From the NCBI RefSeq assembly GCF_003726095.1, contig NZ_CP026031.1, forward strand, positions 1,612,001 through 1,676,000: 64,000 nucleotides of DNA, in the 5' to 3' direction. The DNA comes from Niallia circulans. GTDB taxonomy: Bacteria > Bacillota > Bacilli > Bacillales > Cytobacillaceae. This document shows, in pieces, positions 17,849 through 27,312 of the stretch (its first letter is position 1; the number at the start of each line of letters is the position of its first letter). The translations under genes were made by a program, and so were the position numbers. The notes under the pieces are model-generated. The model did not search any database. It saw only the letters and a program-made list of their open reading frames with translations, and had not been told where the DNA came from.

Positions 17849-18952
17849 TTAACCTTGAAGTTTCATTTGCTTAAAGTTATTTTGTAATTCTTCTAATTTC
17901 TTTGTGCCTTCTTCTCTTAATCGCTTATTTTCTTCTTCAATTGTTTTTGTTTCTTGCATTCCTTTTATAATAATATTCCAAGATTCTTCAATCGTCTCAA
18001 TCTTAATGCTAGGACTTCCTGCAAGCCTTGCAATATCAACACTCTGCTGGGATATATTTTGAGCGTTCTTGACAAGCATTTCGTTTGTTCTTCTATCCAG
18101 CTCACTCATGCTATCTGCAACTAATTTTTGTCTTTTTGCAGCAACAGCTTGGATTAGCCCATTTTTGAAAATTGGAATTGTAGTAACAAATGCCGAATTA
18201 ATCTTTCCTATTAATTTTGTATTCCCTCTTTGAAGCAAGCGTATTTGCGGTGCTGTTTGCAAGGCAACCATTTTAGCCATTTCTAAATCATAAACCCGCT
18301 GATCAAGGAGTTCTATTGCATTTCTAAGGGAGTCAAGCTGCATTCCCGCTAATTGATCTCCAGCAGTTGCTTTTGCTTCAATTTGCGGAAGTACTTGCGT
18401 CTTTAATTCTTCTGACTTCATTGCTCCCGCAACAGCATATTTTTCGAGCGTCAAATAATATTGATAATTTTGCTCATACATTTCATCAAGCATCGATGTC
18501 GAATCAACCATTTCATTTTGATATTTGGAAATTTCAACATATACTTTATCAATCTCTTGTCCCATAGACTGATATTTACCAAAAAGTTTTTCCATAATCT
18601 TTTCGCTTTTTTTAAACAGTTTGCCAAAGAAACCTTTTGACGTATCCTCAAAATCTTTTTTATCAAATTTATCCATGATTCTGCCGAGCTGTTTTAATAA
18701 TTCTCCAGAATCTTCTACTTTAGTTGTTCTCATATTGTTAAGGATTTTATCGGAGAATTTTGAAATTTGCGTTGCCGGCTCTTTACCGAATTCAAGTATC
18801 TGTATTTGATCTTTTTCATCAATAGACTGGGCCAACTTTTGCACCTCTGGCTCATTTCTAAGCGCCAATTTAATTTCCGATACTTTTTCTTCTGTTAATA
18901 ATTCTGCGACTTGGTTATCCGCATTGTTTATATTTGATGGTTGCATATTCAT
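17849..18952 (-). CDS. toxic anion resistance protein TelA (YceH)
   Basis: 367 residues of TelA family, almost entirely helical with coiled coils, and a C-terminal acidic/basic tail. Conserved blocks include FGKEPATQISKFSDKIL, LGRIMDKFDKKDF, ALQTAPQIRLLQRGN and LVKNAQNISQQSVDIARLAG. TelA proteins confer tolerance to tellurite and other toxic compounds and sit in stress-induced yce operons. ATG overlaps the yceG stop (ATGA), so the two are coupled. Confidence 0.9.
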   Translation of the reverse strand: MNMQPSNINNADNQVAELLTEEKVSEIKLALRNEPEVQKLAQSIDEKDQIQILEFGKEPATQISKFSDKILNNMRTTKVEDSGELLKQLGRIMDKFDKKDFEDTSKGFFGKLFKKSEKIMEKLFGKYQSMGQEIDKVYVEISKYQNEMVDSTSMLDEMYEQNYQYYLTLEKYAVAGAMKSEELKTQVLPQIEAKATAGDQLAGMQLDSLRNAIELLDQRVYDLEMAKMVALQTAPQIRLLQRGNTKLIGKINSAFVTTIPIFKNGLIQAVAAKRQKLVADSMSELDRRTNEMLVKNAQNISQQSVDIARLAGSPSIKIETIEESWNIIIKGMQETKTIEEENKRLREEGTKKLEELQNNFKQMKLQG

Positions 18953-20598
18953 CCATTATCTCCCTTTCTACTCTTTAAAAATCCGCCAAATAATCCCCTT
19001 TTTAAAAAGGATGGTTCTTTGTATTCCATGTCGAATACAACGTCCTCCAGCCAATGGGTATCGAATAAATTGTCTTGCATAAAGTTCTCCATATCAACAT
19101 GACCAGCTGGATTATAAATAATAATATCAAGACCCAATGCATTCATTAAAACTAACATTGCTGCATCTTCTCGCGTAAATACGCCATTTTTTTCGGTTTT
19201 AAATAATACAATACTTGGTACTTCTTGTGAGTAATCAAATTTCTGCAGCATTTTTAATAGTTCATCTGGTATAAGTAAACATTGAGAAAATAGAAAAATT
19301 GCTACATCTTCATTTGATTCATTCGACTGTTTTATAAGTACTGGGTTAGAACACACCCTTGAAATTGCAGCTGCTATCCCTTTTTGTAAGCCTAGTGGCA
19401 GCTGTTTATAATTCCAATAATGGGCACTCATCAACTTCTCCGGATCGAGTAAGCCGTTTCTTCCAAGTGCTCCCCGATAATGGTATCGGTAATCGCTAAT
19501 AATGGCCCTTGTAAACGGAAACTCTTTAATTAATAGCGTCTCATCTCGATTGACTATTTCGTGAATGCGATCCCAGTATTCTTTTCGATTTTTACTTACA
19601 CCAAATATTTTAGCAAAAATAGCCGGGATATGCACTTCTCCATTTTTCACTTCGAAATTTGGTCGAATCATAGCCAGCTCTTTTTCCAGAAGAAAAATTT
19701 CATCATATGTAGTTTTTAGGGTAACAGAAAACGGGATATAATCCCTAAATTGCCATGGTTTATATAGGTTGGATCCTTCATGATGGAGTATACTCTCTAT
19801 TTCCTTTGATGCCCGATATGCTACTGTCGCTGTTCTTTTTCTTTCTTCTGTAGGAAAACTTTCAGGCTCTTTTCTTTGTGGATATTGATGCTGAAAAAAA
19901 AGCTCCTTATCCAGTTTTACTTTTTCCAAAATATCTTCCCCATTAGGATGAACCATGACAATATCACATCCAATAGTAAGGAGATAATAGATAAAATAGG
20001 ACTGACTTTTATTCGCATCCCCATACCAGAGAAACTTAGGCATATTTTCACTTAGTACCGTTTCTTGTAAGGCAGGCTGTAAATGATTAATCGACCATTT
20101 TACAATATCCACTACTAATCTTCGTAAATCCTTATTTTTTATGCCGTTTTCTTCTATTTCTACAAAATGCTGAATTACTTTAATAAAGCTTTCGCGCAAT
20201 TTCCGATGAATAGCCGGAACTGAAGATTTTATCAGTACATTTTCCCCATCAAGAAACGCAACAAATCGATTAATGGACAAATTCTGCTCATTCATTCGAT
20301 TAAATACTTTTTGAATAGATTGAAAATGCTGATTGTCGATTGTCCTATCAAGTGTTTCATCTGTTAATAAGTGTAAGCCAGTATTATCTTTATATATCCA
20401 ATTAAATAGCTGATTATAATATTCATCCTCGTCTAATGATATTCCTAGTAATTTAACGACTGCCTGCCCAAAAGTAAATATACGATTAGTGGTATCATAT
20501 AATGGTCTTTCTTTAATAGGCTTTAGCAAAAGATTAAACCAATTTTCTTCAGACAATGGAAGTATTATATTATTAACGGTATAAAAGTCTTTGTTCAT
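18949..20598 (-). CDS. yceG: YceG family protein
   Basis: 549 residues of the YceG/putative component of toxic-anion resistance family, with no recognised catalytic motif. The ATG at 20598 has AGGAAG upstream with spacing 8. It always neighbours TelA in Bacillus yceCDEFGHI operons and related Ter gene sets. It is preceded by an ECF-type promoter at 20694-20719, so yceG-telA-terD-terD appear to form a second transcription unit of the island. Biochemical role unknown. Confidence 0.85.
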   Translation of the reverse strand: MNKDFYTVNNIILPLSEENWFNLLLKPIKERPLYDTTNRIFTFGQAVVKLLGISLDEDEYYNQLFNWIYKDNTGLHLLTDETLDRTIDNQHFQSIQKVFNRMNEQNLSINRFVAFLDGENVLIKSSVPAIHRKLRESFIKVIQHFVEIEENGIKNKDLRRLVVDIVKWSINHLQPALQETVLSENMPKFLWYGDANKSQSYFIYYLLTIGCDIVMVHPNGEDILEKVKLDKELFFQHQYPQRKEPESFPTEERKRTATVAYRASKEIESILHHEGSNLYKPWQFRDYIPFSVTLKTTYDEIFLLEKELAMIRPNFEVKNGEVHIPAIFAKIFGVSKNRKEYWDRIHEIVNRDETLLIKEFPFTRAIISDYRYHYRGALGRNGLLDPEKLMSAHYWNYKQLPLGLQKGIAAAISRVCSNPVLIKQSNESNEDVAIFLFSQCLLIPDELLKMLQKFDYSQEVPSIVLFKTEKNGVFTREDAAMLVLMNALGLDIIIYNPAGHVDMENFMQDNLFDTHWLEDVVFDMEYKEPSFLKRGLFGGFLKSRKGDNG

Positions 20599-20693
20599 TT
20601 TCTCCACTTCCTAATTTTAACCCAAAGATAACTTTCTATCTTTATCATAGCATAGCTCCATGTGAACACTAAACATTCTACTTTATATTTATT

Positions 20694-20719
20694 TACGAAT
20701 TTTTAATAAAAAAGTTTCA
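20694..20719 (-). promoter_or_regulatory. ECF sigma (SigW/SigM-type) promoter of yceG-telA
   Basis: Minus strand TGAAAC (20719-20714), 16 bases starting with TTTTTTATT, and CGTA (20697-20694), matching the SigW consensus TGAAAC-N16-CGTA. Confidence 0.72.
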
Positions 20720-20844
20720 TTTTTTGTAGTCAGAAAGGAAACCTTTCGTAAGATTTTTCTTTATATTCTCCAATTCTGTGTTTTTAGCACCTAACCTTCT
20801 GGGTGTGCATATAATACAGTACATTAGGCGAGTAGGTGCTAACT

Positions 20845-21099
20845 ATGAGATCATTTTTTCGAAAATACACGTATCATGAAATTGAAACAGATTTAAATTA
20901 TGTACAAAATGTTCTATCTTCCAACATGTATGTTTTTGTTGATTTAATCTTTATTTCTCTAATAATTAGTTTTTTTATGGCCATCTTTTTCGAATCTATC
21001 TTATTTGGGATTATTATATTTGTTTGCAGCTATTTATTCTTTGTCGCCATTTATTGTTTATTGCTCAAATTGATAAAAGATTCACCTGATGATCTATAA
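20845..21099 (+). CDS. small two-TM membrane protein, unknown
   Basis: 84 residues, two hydrophobic segments (about 28-50 and 55-75: FISLIISFFMAIFFES, LFGIIIFVCSYLFFVAIYC) after a charged N-terminus and with an acidic C-terminal end. The start ATG has a weak GAGTAGGTG site. It is the only plus-strand gene within the Ter island, set between yceG and the HAD gene, and ends at the long two-sided hairpin 21131-21178. No family recognised. Possible regulator or part of the membrane stress response; this is inference. Confidence 0.55.
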   Translation: MRSFFRKYTYHEIETDLNYVQNVLSSNMYVFVDLIFISLIISFFMAIFFESILFGIIIFVCSYLFFVAIYCLLLKLIKDSPDDL

Positions 21100-21130
21100 A
21101 ATATATTTACCTTCCAACAAAATCCATCTT

Positions 21131-21178
21131 TTTAACGACTCTAAGGCGACCAATTATGGTCGCCTTAGAGTCGTTAAA
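21131..21178. terminator. 22-bp perfect two-sided terminator overlapping a stop codon
   Basis: Perfect 22-bp stem (21131-21152 with 21157-21178), loop ATTA. The TAA stop of the HAD gene (21176-21174) is inside the right arm. It serves the convergent small ORF and the HAD operon. Confidence 0.85.
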
Positions 21179-21968
21179 TAATAAATTCCTTATGAACCTT
21201 TCTTATGATTTCTTCTCCAGCAAACGCACCTTTTTGACTTGTTGCTTTATGAGAAAATCTACTTGCTCCACCACCTATTAGCTCTCCATGCCTAGGAATA
21301 AACGCAGTTTGGCATATATTTAGAAAAGGTAGATCTAATAAAGAATCTCCAGCTCCAATTGATTGCTCGATTCCTTCTCGTTCCTTAATATATTTTATTG
21401 CCTCTCCCTTGCAAACAGGACTTGGCATAAAGTAAAGTTTTCTTCCTTGTAAAGAGATATTCCAGCCGTTTTTTGCTGCAATCTTTGATAGTTCTATTTT
21501 TAAATCAGCGGCTATTGTTGTATTTAACACATAATAAAAGAAAAGATTATCAGCAATTTTCAAATCTCCCGGGAGAGAATACGCTTGGAGCATTGCCAAT
21601 ATTTCCTCTTTTTCACTACATTCCACACCAAGCTTCCCCTTTAGCCTCTCTTCCCACTCTGTCATGATTTCTCCATTATAGTGTATTCTTGCTCCGTTAC
21701 TGGTTACACAGTAAGATACTGGTACCTCTCTTTCAAAAATAAAAATCCGCTTATATTGCTCATATGTTCTTGTTGTTACTGGAATAAATAAATAGCGGGA
21801 AGCAATCTCTTTCAATAAATTATAGCTCACCTTTGTCATATAGGAGACATACTTCCCATTCTTCTCTTCGACCCCAATCATTGATTGATTCCAAGGAGTT
21901 TCCATTTCTTCTAAAGCACGTTTTGAATAAATTAATGTTCGATCTAGGTCAGATGCAAATAATTTCAT
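21174..21968 (-). CDS. HAD-superfamily phosphatase of the Ter biosynthetic module
   Basis: 264 residues, HAD fold with motif I FASDLDRTLIYS (nucleophile Asp8 or so), cap domain of Cof/sucrose-phosphatase type, and motif IV GAGDSLLDLPFL. Expected to dephosphorylate a small phosphorylated product. The start overlaps the upstream PELOTA/phosphoribosyltransferase-like gene by 4 bp (ATGA), so the pair is coupled. In Ter-associated clusters the HAD protein is proposed to remove the phosphate from a nucleoside-like product. Confidence 0.82.
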   Translation of the reverse strand: MKLFASDLDRTLIYSKRALEEMETPWNQSMIGVEEKNGKYVSYMTKVSYNLLKEIASRYLFIPVTTRTYEQYKRIFIFEREVPVSYCVTSNGARIHYNGEIMTEWEERLKGKLGVECSEKEEILAMLQAYSLPGDLKIADNLFFYYVLNTTIAADLKIELSKIAAKNGWNISLQGRKLYFMPSPVCKGEAIKYIKEREGIEQSIGAGDSLLDLPFLNICQTAFIPRHGELIGGGASRFSHKATSQKGAFAGEEIIRKVHKEFII

Positions 21969-23083
21969 CCCTTTTGCACAACCTTTTTAATCAAACCGCA
22001 GCATGTATAGCTCATATGGGGATATGGAATTATTTCTACGCCTCTTTCTTTGGCAAGCATAACGATATGCTGCACATAAGGACTGTCAGGATCTTTCATT
22101 AATATCTTCCATGGTATTCTTCTTAATAGGACTCTTGTAGTTTCTCCAACTCCGGGTTTTACATAATGCGTGCTCTCAATTTGAAATTCATCCTTAATGG
22201 CTTGAACTTCTTTCATCCCCCGAAAATCAACCGATTGATCAAGAAGATTCTCATTCATTCTTTCTACTACTTGCTTTGGATTAATTTTTTGTAGAGCTTC
22301 TGTAATTTCATCTAAATAAATATTCGATACATCATACGGCTCTAATTCCTGATAATATTTCGCACCATGAAAATCATCCATTTGAATATATCTTTCATTT
22401 AATACGGTGCGGCTAACAAGCCCAGAAACAGTAGAATTTAAGCAAGCGCTCGGTATCAAGAAATCTTCTCTCGTTCCATAAAGCGTGGTACAGTATCCTG
22501 GATCTGCCAGTACAGCTAATGTATCATCTAATTGAACATGATATTTATTTAAATAACTTTCACACGCTTTTGTTAATTCAATTGAAATGGCGCCTTTACC
22601 TGTCCAGCCATCAATAAATTGGATAGCAGATTCTTTATGTGATTTTAATATATACTTAATAGCATTTTCATCTATCCCTCTGTCTCTAATGATGGAAATA
22701 CTATAGTGCGGTAAAGAAACATGATATTTTTCTTTTATATATCGTTTGATTAATATCCCAATAGGAGTACCTGCTCTTGCTAATGAAACTAAAACCGTTT
22801 GTTTTCCATGTTTACGATATATCTGCTCTGCAACAACGGCAGTACTAAGTGCAACCTTATTTTTATATACATGCAGTGTCTTCCAAAAAAGCTGTAAATA
22901 ATGTTCTGGTGGATTATATTCGATTGGTAATGTTTCGCTATAATGTGCCCCACTTTGAATCTTTTTTTCTCGTTCCTCGGTGGAACCTTCTAAGAGTATT
23001 CCATTTAAATTTTTCAAAAGAAAAATGACATCTTCACTATTATAAGATCCGAATTTCGCTTGCTGATTTATGTTTAAATGCAT
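21965..23083 (-). CDS. PRTase-like protein with PELOTA domain (StiP family)
   Basis: 372 residues. The N-terminal two thirds resemble the Ter-linked phosphoribosyltransferase-like family often labelled StiP (VLVSLARAGTPIGILIKRY, FIDGWTGKGAISIELTKA, ADPGYC). The C-terminal 80 residues form a PELOTA-type RNA-binding domain (VGETTRVLLRRIPW, VEIIPYPHMSYTCCGLIKKV). Predicted to act with the neighbouring TRSP phosphoribosyltransferase in making a ribose-linked metabolite. The protease label in databases is doubtful. It starts 2 bp after the upstream gene. Confidence 0.8.
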   Translation of the reverse strand: MHLNINQQAKFGSYNSEDVIFLLKNLNGILLEGSTEEREKKIQSGAHYSETLPIEYNPPEHYLQLFWKTLHVYKNKVALSTAVVAEQIYRKHGKQTVLVSLARAGTPIGILIKRYIKEKYHVSLPHYSISIIRDRGIDENAIKYILKSHKESAIQFIDGWTGKGAISIELTKACESYLNKYHVQLDDTLAVLADPGYCTTLYGTREDFLIPSACLNSTVSGLVSRTVLNERYIQMDDFHGAKYYQELEPYDVSNIYLDEITEALQKINPKQVVERMNENLLDQSVDFRGMKEVQAIKDEFQIESTHYVKPGVGETTRVLLRRIPWKILMKDPDSPYVQHIVMLAKERGVEIIPYPHMSYTCCGLIKKVVQKG

Positions 23084-23085
23084 CT

Positions 23086-24444
23086 TTACCTCCCACTAAA
23101 ATAAACAACATTAATCTTTTTTACTTGTACTGCTTTTAAAGCTGTTAGCAGTTCTTTTAAACTATCTTCTTTCACGTTTCTCTCGAAAAACAGAAAAATG
23201 TCATCATATTGATTAGGCTTTATATTATACAAGTAATTTACAATCTCTAAATCTTCTGGATTCGCAAAGCAATATGCTGTTTGAGCTCCATAATACTCTT
23301 CATCATTTGGATAAATTGGACTTCTTGTTGTCGATTGATAAGATATGTCTTCCCCCATGAAACTAGCTAACTTCATGGGTATATACATAAATTCCCCTGT
23401 TCCTACACAAAGACTAGTTCCCACCCTCTTCTTCTTAAGCACCTTTGCAGCTTGTTTTATCCACTCATCTGTTCCTTCTTCTGTATATATACCAAATCTT
23501 CCAGTATCCTTTAAATATTTGAAGTCATTGCGCTCACCTGCAAGATTTGTGGAAATCAATGGTATAATGCGAGCTTTCACATAATTTTCTAGACTAATAT
23601 ATTCTACAGATGGAGTTCCAACATTTGTTACCAAACTCTCCATTATGGGTGGAAGATTTATTTGCTCTCCAACTAATTCAAAGCATCCTTTCAATAAGCA
23701 GACAGAATGAACCGTTATTTGCAGTTCTTCTTCAAGAGCTTTCATTTCTAATTGCCATTTATTAGAGCGCCAGTCAAGAATGGATGCCACCGTATATTTA
23801 TCTCTTGGATATTTTCTATGAAGATCTCGGATGATATTGATCGCTGTTTTTCCAGTTGTGAGTTCATCATCAACGAGGATTATTTCCCTATTATTATCAA
23901 GAATGTCTTTTTTCACGTAACATCGATGGGAAGTAGCATGTGAATGTTCTTCTTCAAATGAGATGATAGGATCCAGCCCGTTTATCTTTTCTCTTGTGGT
24001 ATGAAAAAAGGATGCTTGCTTAAAAGCCTGGAAAAAAGAGTGACCTAGTGCAGTTGCTGTTTCGGCAAACCCTATAATAATAGGATTGGATACTTCTTTT
24101 TGGATAAAGGGCTTGTCCACAAAAGGCAAAGAGGTATCATGATAAATTTCCAATAATCTCTCCCTTTGCGGTGAATGCTTTCCGGTCATAATTTCTTCAT
24201 ATCTCGCAGCAAGCATAAAACCTGTTAGCAGACCTTTTTTTGGCTCAATTGGCAAATGCTTTCCCAGTAGTTTACTGACAAATAAAAATGCCCGTCTTTT
24301 ATTGATTCTTGCAGCCATTTTAAAAAAGTCCTCAATAGGAAGCTGAAATGGATTTTCTTCGACATTAATATCCATCTGTAAATGATCAATGATTGGTAAT
24401 GAAATTTTCTTGTTTAAGTAAGTCAATGTATGTAACTCCTTCAT
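23086..24444 (-). CDS. phosphoribosyltransferase with TRSP domain
   Basis: Up to 452 residues. A PRPP-binding loop is clear: EIILVDDELTTGKTAINII (about 195-215), typical of type I phosphoribosyltransferases. The C-terminal domain carries TTRSPIYP, the TRSP signature. Proposed to attach a base-like group to ribose 5-phosphate in the Ter-linked pathway. Start is uncertain: ATG 24444 overlaps the lyase gene by 59 bp with no good ribosome site; TTG 24426 has AAGGAG nine bases upstream and would shorten it by six residues. Confidence 0.82.
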   Translation of the reverse strand: MKELHTLTYLNKKISLPIIDHLQMDINVEENPFQLPIEDFFKMAARINKRRAFLFVSKLLGKHLPIEPKKGLLTGFMLAARYEEIMTGKHSPQRERLLEIYHDTSLPFVDKPFIQKEVSNPIIIGFAETATALGHSFFQAFKQASFFHTTREKINGLDPIISFEEEHSHATSHRCYVKKDILDNNREIILVDDELTTGKTAINIIRDLHRKYPRDKYTVASILDWRSNKWQLEMKALEEELQITVHSVCLLKGCFELVGEQINLPPIMESLVTNVGTPSVEYISLENYVKARIIPLISTNLAGERNDFKYLKDTGRFGIYTEEGTDEWIKQAAKVLKKKRVGTSLCVGTGEFMYIPMKLASFMGEDISYQSTTRSPIYPNDEEYYGAQTAYCFANPEDLEIVNYLYNIKPNQYDDIFLFFERNVKEDSLKELLTALKAVQVKKINVVYFSGR

Positions 24445-25582
24445 GGAACACCCCGTAAACCTTTGATTTTAAAATAATTTTCTGCGCCCAATATAAATGA
24501 GGCTTAATTTCATTCATTTTATTGGAAAAGCTACTCTTTACAACACCAATTTCTCCATTATTGCTATCCATAATATTTAATGCGTCCAAATATTCTTCAT
24601 AGGGAACTACGTTTAATGCTTGAACTGGCTTTATATGGGTCGGATGAATAATGGTTTTCCCTGTTAATCCATTTGTTATATCCATCATAACTTCCCTTAT
24701 TAATCCGTCCATATGTTTATCAATTAGCTGTGTTCGCATGTTCATTCCAGCTTTTCCATAACGTTTTCGAAAAGGTGTCTCTCTTAATTGTGGGATTAAA
24801 ATTCTTTCTTTCGTCGTAAAATACTCCCAGACTGGTCCCGAAACGACATAGGCACTATCTGCACGTGTAAAGATATTAATAATATCTGAAATACAGTCGC
24901 GAATAATGGCAATATCATATATGGTTGTTTCTGGGCTTCTACGTATCCCATATAATCCACAAAAATCAGTTGCTCCTATTCTAACATTTAAAATTAAGTG
25001 CTTATAATGATCAAGCACATTTTTGATAGAGAGGAGTTCATTCATTCGCGTTTCTTTTTCAATTATTTTCTTCGTCTCCAGTATCGGCATTGCATATAAA
25101 CAGTATCCGAGCTTGTTATATTTTTGTAATTCTTTTAAGATAATTTCTCCTGCTTCTGCTTCAAATTTTGGGATTACTATACCTGTTAATAAAGCGATCT
25201 TATCACCAAGTATATCCATTAAACTTAAAAACTGTGCAATAGAACGTATTCTGATAAAAATCAATGGCAATTCACTTTTTAGCAGAAGTCCATTTTGTAT
25301 GGCTTGATTAATATCAGTTAACTCTTCTACTAATTTTCTTTCTGCTAAATCCACCTCATGATCGCCAATTGAATCCTCAAGACAAATAACCATAGAGGTT
25401 AAAGCAGGATGTTTCTTTCTCAATAAATCCTGATAAATATTAGGTCTAGTTGCAGGCATATACAATGTTGAAGCAAGTGCATAGGATAATACTTCTTTCT
25501 CCGAAGTGCTAAACACCTCTTCTGGTAACTGGAAGAAAAGACGTTCCAATTGTTTTTCATTTAAGTCAGAGAATAATTTCAT
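24386..25582 (-). CDS. HpcH/CitE-like C-C bond lyase of the Ter cluster
   Basis: 398 residues, TIM-barrel of the HpcH/citrate lyase beta type. Conserved: YMPATRPNIYQDLL, MVICLEDSIGDHEV (acidic metal ligands), IFIRIRS, YAMPILETKKI, VRIGATDFCGLYGIRR, GKTIIHPTHIKPVQ. Likely splits or joins a CoA- or oxo-acid carbon bond to supply the non-ribose part of the product. Gene order lyase, TRSP-PRTase, StiP/PELOTA, HAD is the conserved Ter biosynthetic set. Lies 290 bp after terC. Confidence 0.85.
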   Translation of the reverse strand: MKLFSDLNEKQLERLFFQLPEEVFSTSEKEVLSYALASTLYMPATRPNIYQDLLRKKHPALTSMVICLEDSIGDHEVDLAERKLVEELTDINQAIQNGLLLKSELPLIFIRIRSIAQFLSLMDILGDKIALLTGIVIPKFEAEAGEIILKELQKYNKLGYCLYAMPILETKKIIEKETRMNELLSIKNVLDHYKHLILNVRIGATDFCGLYGIRRSPETTIYDIAIIRDCISDIINIFTRADSAYVVSGPVWEYFTTKERILIPQLRETPFRKRYGKAGMNMRTQLIDKHMDGLIREVMMDITNGLTGKTIIHPTHIKPVQALNVVPYEEYLDALNIMDSNNGEIGVVKSSFSNKMNEIKPHLYWAQKIILKSKVYGVFHEGVTYIDLLKQENFITNH

Positions 25583-25818
25583 TTCCTTTACTCCATTCCA
25601 GTATTTTCATTCTATTTATATACTATTCTGAAATTTTGTTAATAAATAATTTATTTAAAGCAGGATAATTATTACTATTTTACTATAAAATTCAATATTT
25701 GAGTATTACTTCTTATTGAATGACTTTAGGATGAAGTCGTCTGATATACAAAAGATATATATAAAGGAGGATTTTCGAGAAGTGGTTTCAGTATTGAAGT
25801 ATTCTAATTAACAAAATA

Positions 25819-25865
25819 GAGGATATCCCTAGTACTACTACTTTAAAGAAACTAGAAATATCCTC
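25819..25865 (-). terminator. hairpin after terC
   Basis: GAGGATAT (25819-25826) with ATATCCTC (25858-25865), inner CTAGT/ACTAG stem. It lies just downstream of the terC stop on the minus strand and may partly end the terD-terC transcript before the lyase gene. Confidence 0.55.
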
Positions 25866-25873
25866 AGAAATTA

Positions 25874-26656
25874 TTAAGCCTCGCCTTGTTGTTCTGCTTT
25901 CTTTTTATTTCTAAAGTGAACAATGAAAGTGGCTCCAAATGCTATTACTAGCAATCCGAAGAAATAAATATGTTCGATGTGAATATCAAAAACGCCTAAT
26001 AGCATCTTCGCTGCGATAATCAAGATTAGAATATAAGCAGTTGCTTCCAGCTCTGGAATTTTATCAATTAATTTAAGGAAAACACCCGCTACACCACGCA
26101 TCATAAGGACACCTAGAATACCGCCAAGTAATAATACCCACACTTGGTTACTGACACCAAATGCTGCTAATACACTATCCACCGAAAAGGCAATATCCAT
26201 TAATTCAACAGAAATTACCGTTCCCCAAAATAAGCCAAATGTGCGAATAAGAATTCCATTTTTATTGATGCCTTTATTTTCTTCTTCTCCGTCTTCTGCC
26301 TGATTCGCAGCTTTTTTACGATCTACGAAGTACTTGATAGAAAGATACGCCAAATAGGCCGCTCCCAGTATTTTCACCCATGAGAATTCGATTAAATAAA
26401 CACCAATACCGATAGCTATAAAGCGGAATATGTATGCACCTAGTAACCCATAAAACAATGCTTTTCTTCTTTGTTCTGGTGGTAAATGCTTAACCATAAC
26501 GGCAAGAACTAATGCATTATCCGCTGATAATAAGCCTTCCAATATTACAAGTGTTCCAATATAGCCCCAGCTGACTGGATCTGTTAGTACCTCTCCCCAC
26601 ATTTGCCAGTTAAAAAACTGTGCATATGTATCCATAATCGTTTCAAATATTCCCAT
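25874..26656 (-). CDS. TerC family integral membrane protein (YceF/MeeF-like)
   Basis: 260 residues, about seven membrane segments. TerC signature: LEGLLSADNALVLAVMV near residue 40 and ELMDIAFSVDSVLAAFGVS near 155, both with conserved membrane acidic residues for a metal ion. In Bacillus subtilis the TerC proteins YceF (MeeF) and YkoY (MeeY) export manganese to metalate secreted enzymes. It follows terD by 36 bp; the pair is in one operon under an ECF-type promoter. Confidence 0.92.
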   Translation of the reverse strand: MGIFETIMDTYAQFFNWQMWGEVLTDPVSWGYIGTLVILEGLLSADNALVLAVMVKHLPPEQRRKALFYGLLGAYIFRFIAIGIGVYLIEFSWVKILGAAYLAYLSIKYFVDRKKAANQAEDGEEENKGINKNGILIRTFGLFWGTVISVELMDIAFSVDSVLAAFGVSNQVWVLLLGGILGVLMMRGVAGVFLKLIDKIPELEATAYILILIIAAKMLLGVFDIHIEHIYFFGLLVIAFGATFIVHFRNKKKAEQQGEA

Positions 26657-26692
26657 GAAAAAAGGTTCCTCCTAAAATATGCTTATAAAGTC

Positions 26693-27274
26693 TTAGCCAA
26701 TTTGCAGACCAAAGTCTGTTGCTAATGCAGCTAAACCACCTTGGTATCCACTGCCAATAGCACTAAATTTCCATTCATTATTATGACGATATAGTTCCCC
26801 AACAACTAACGCTGTTTCTATAGAGAAATCCTCCCCTAAATCGTAACGAATCAATTCCTCATTAGATTCTTCGTTAACAATACGTACAAACGAATTAGAA
26901 ACTTGTCCAAAATTTTGATTTCTTGCTTCTCCATCATGAATAGTAATGGTAAAAGTAACACGTTGGATATTAGCTGGAATACTTTTTAAATCTACGATAA
27001 TTTGTTCATCGTCTCCGTCGCCTGCTCCTGTACGATTATCTCCGGAATGAACAATCGAACCATTTCCACCTGTTGGATTATTGTAAAATACAAAGTCAGC
27101 ATCATTTGTTACTTTTCCATTCTCGCCAAGTAAGAATACAGAAGCATCTAAATCAAAATCAGTTCCGCCATCATACTTATTTAAATCCCAGCCTAAACCA
27201 ATAATTACTTTTGATAAACCAGGATTGCCTTTTGTTAAATCTACTTTTTGTCCTTTGGATAAACTAATTGCCAT
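26693..27274 (-). CDS. TerD family protein (first gene of the Ter operon)
   Basis: 193 residues, canonical TerD ([67 protein letters not shown]). The acidic DGDD loop fits calcium binding. It is much closer to the copy at 16301 than to the glycine-insert copy at 16941. It heads the terD-terC unit behind an ECF-type promoter at 27313-27339. Confidence 0.93.
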   Translation of the reverse strand: MAISLSKGQKVDLTKGNPGLSKVIIGLGWDLNKYDGGTDFDLDASVFLLGENGKVTNDADFVFYNNPTGGNGSIVHSGDNRTGAGDGDDEQIIVDLKSIPANIQRVTFTITIHDGEARNQNFGQVSNSFVRIVNEESNEELIRYDLGEDFSIETALVVGELYRHNNEWKFSAIGSGYQGGLAALATDFGLQIG

Positions 27275-27312
27275 AATCTTTCTACCTCCAAGTTTTTTCA
27301 GTATAGTTCCTT

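Noticed and set aside
21965..23083. Cysteine protease function for the StiP-labelled protein
   Set aside because: No Cys-His protease motif can be seen; the phosphoribosyltransferase-like and PELOTA features and the gene context fit better.
25743..25813. Very short plus-strand ORF (9 codons) after AAAGGAGG at 25765
   Set aside because: A good ribosome site but only a nine-codon frame; no downstream plus-strand gene to be controlled.
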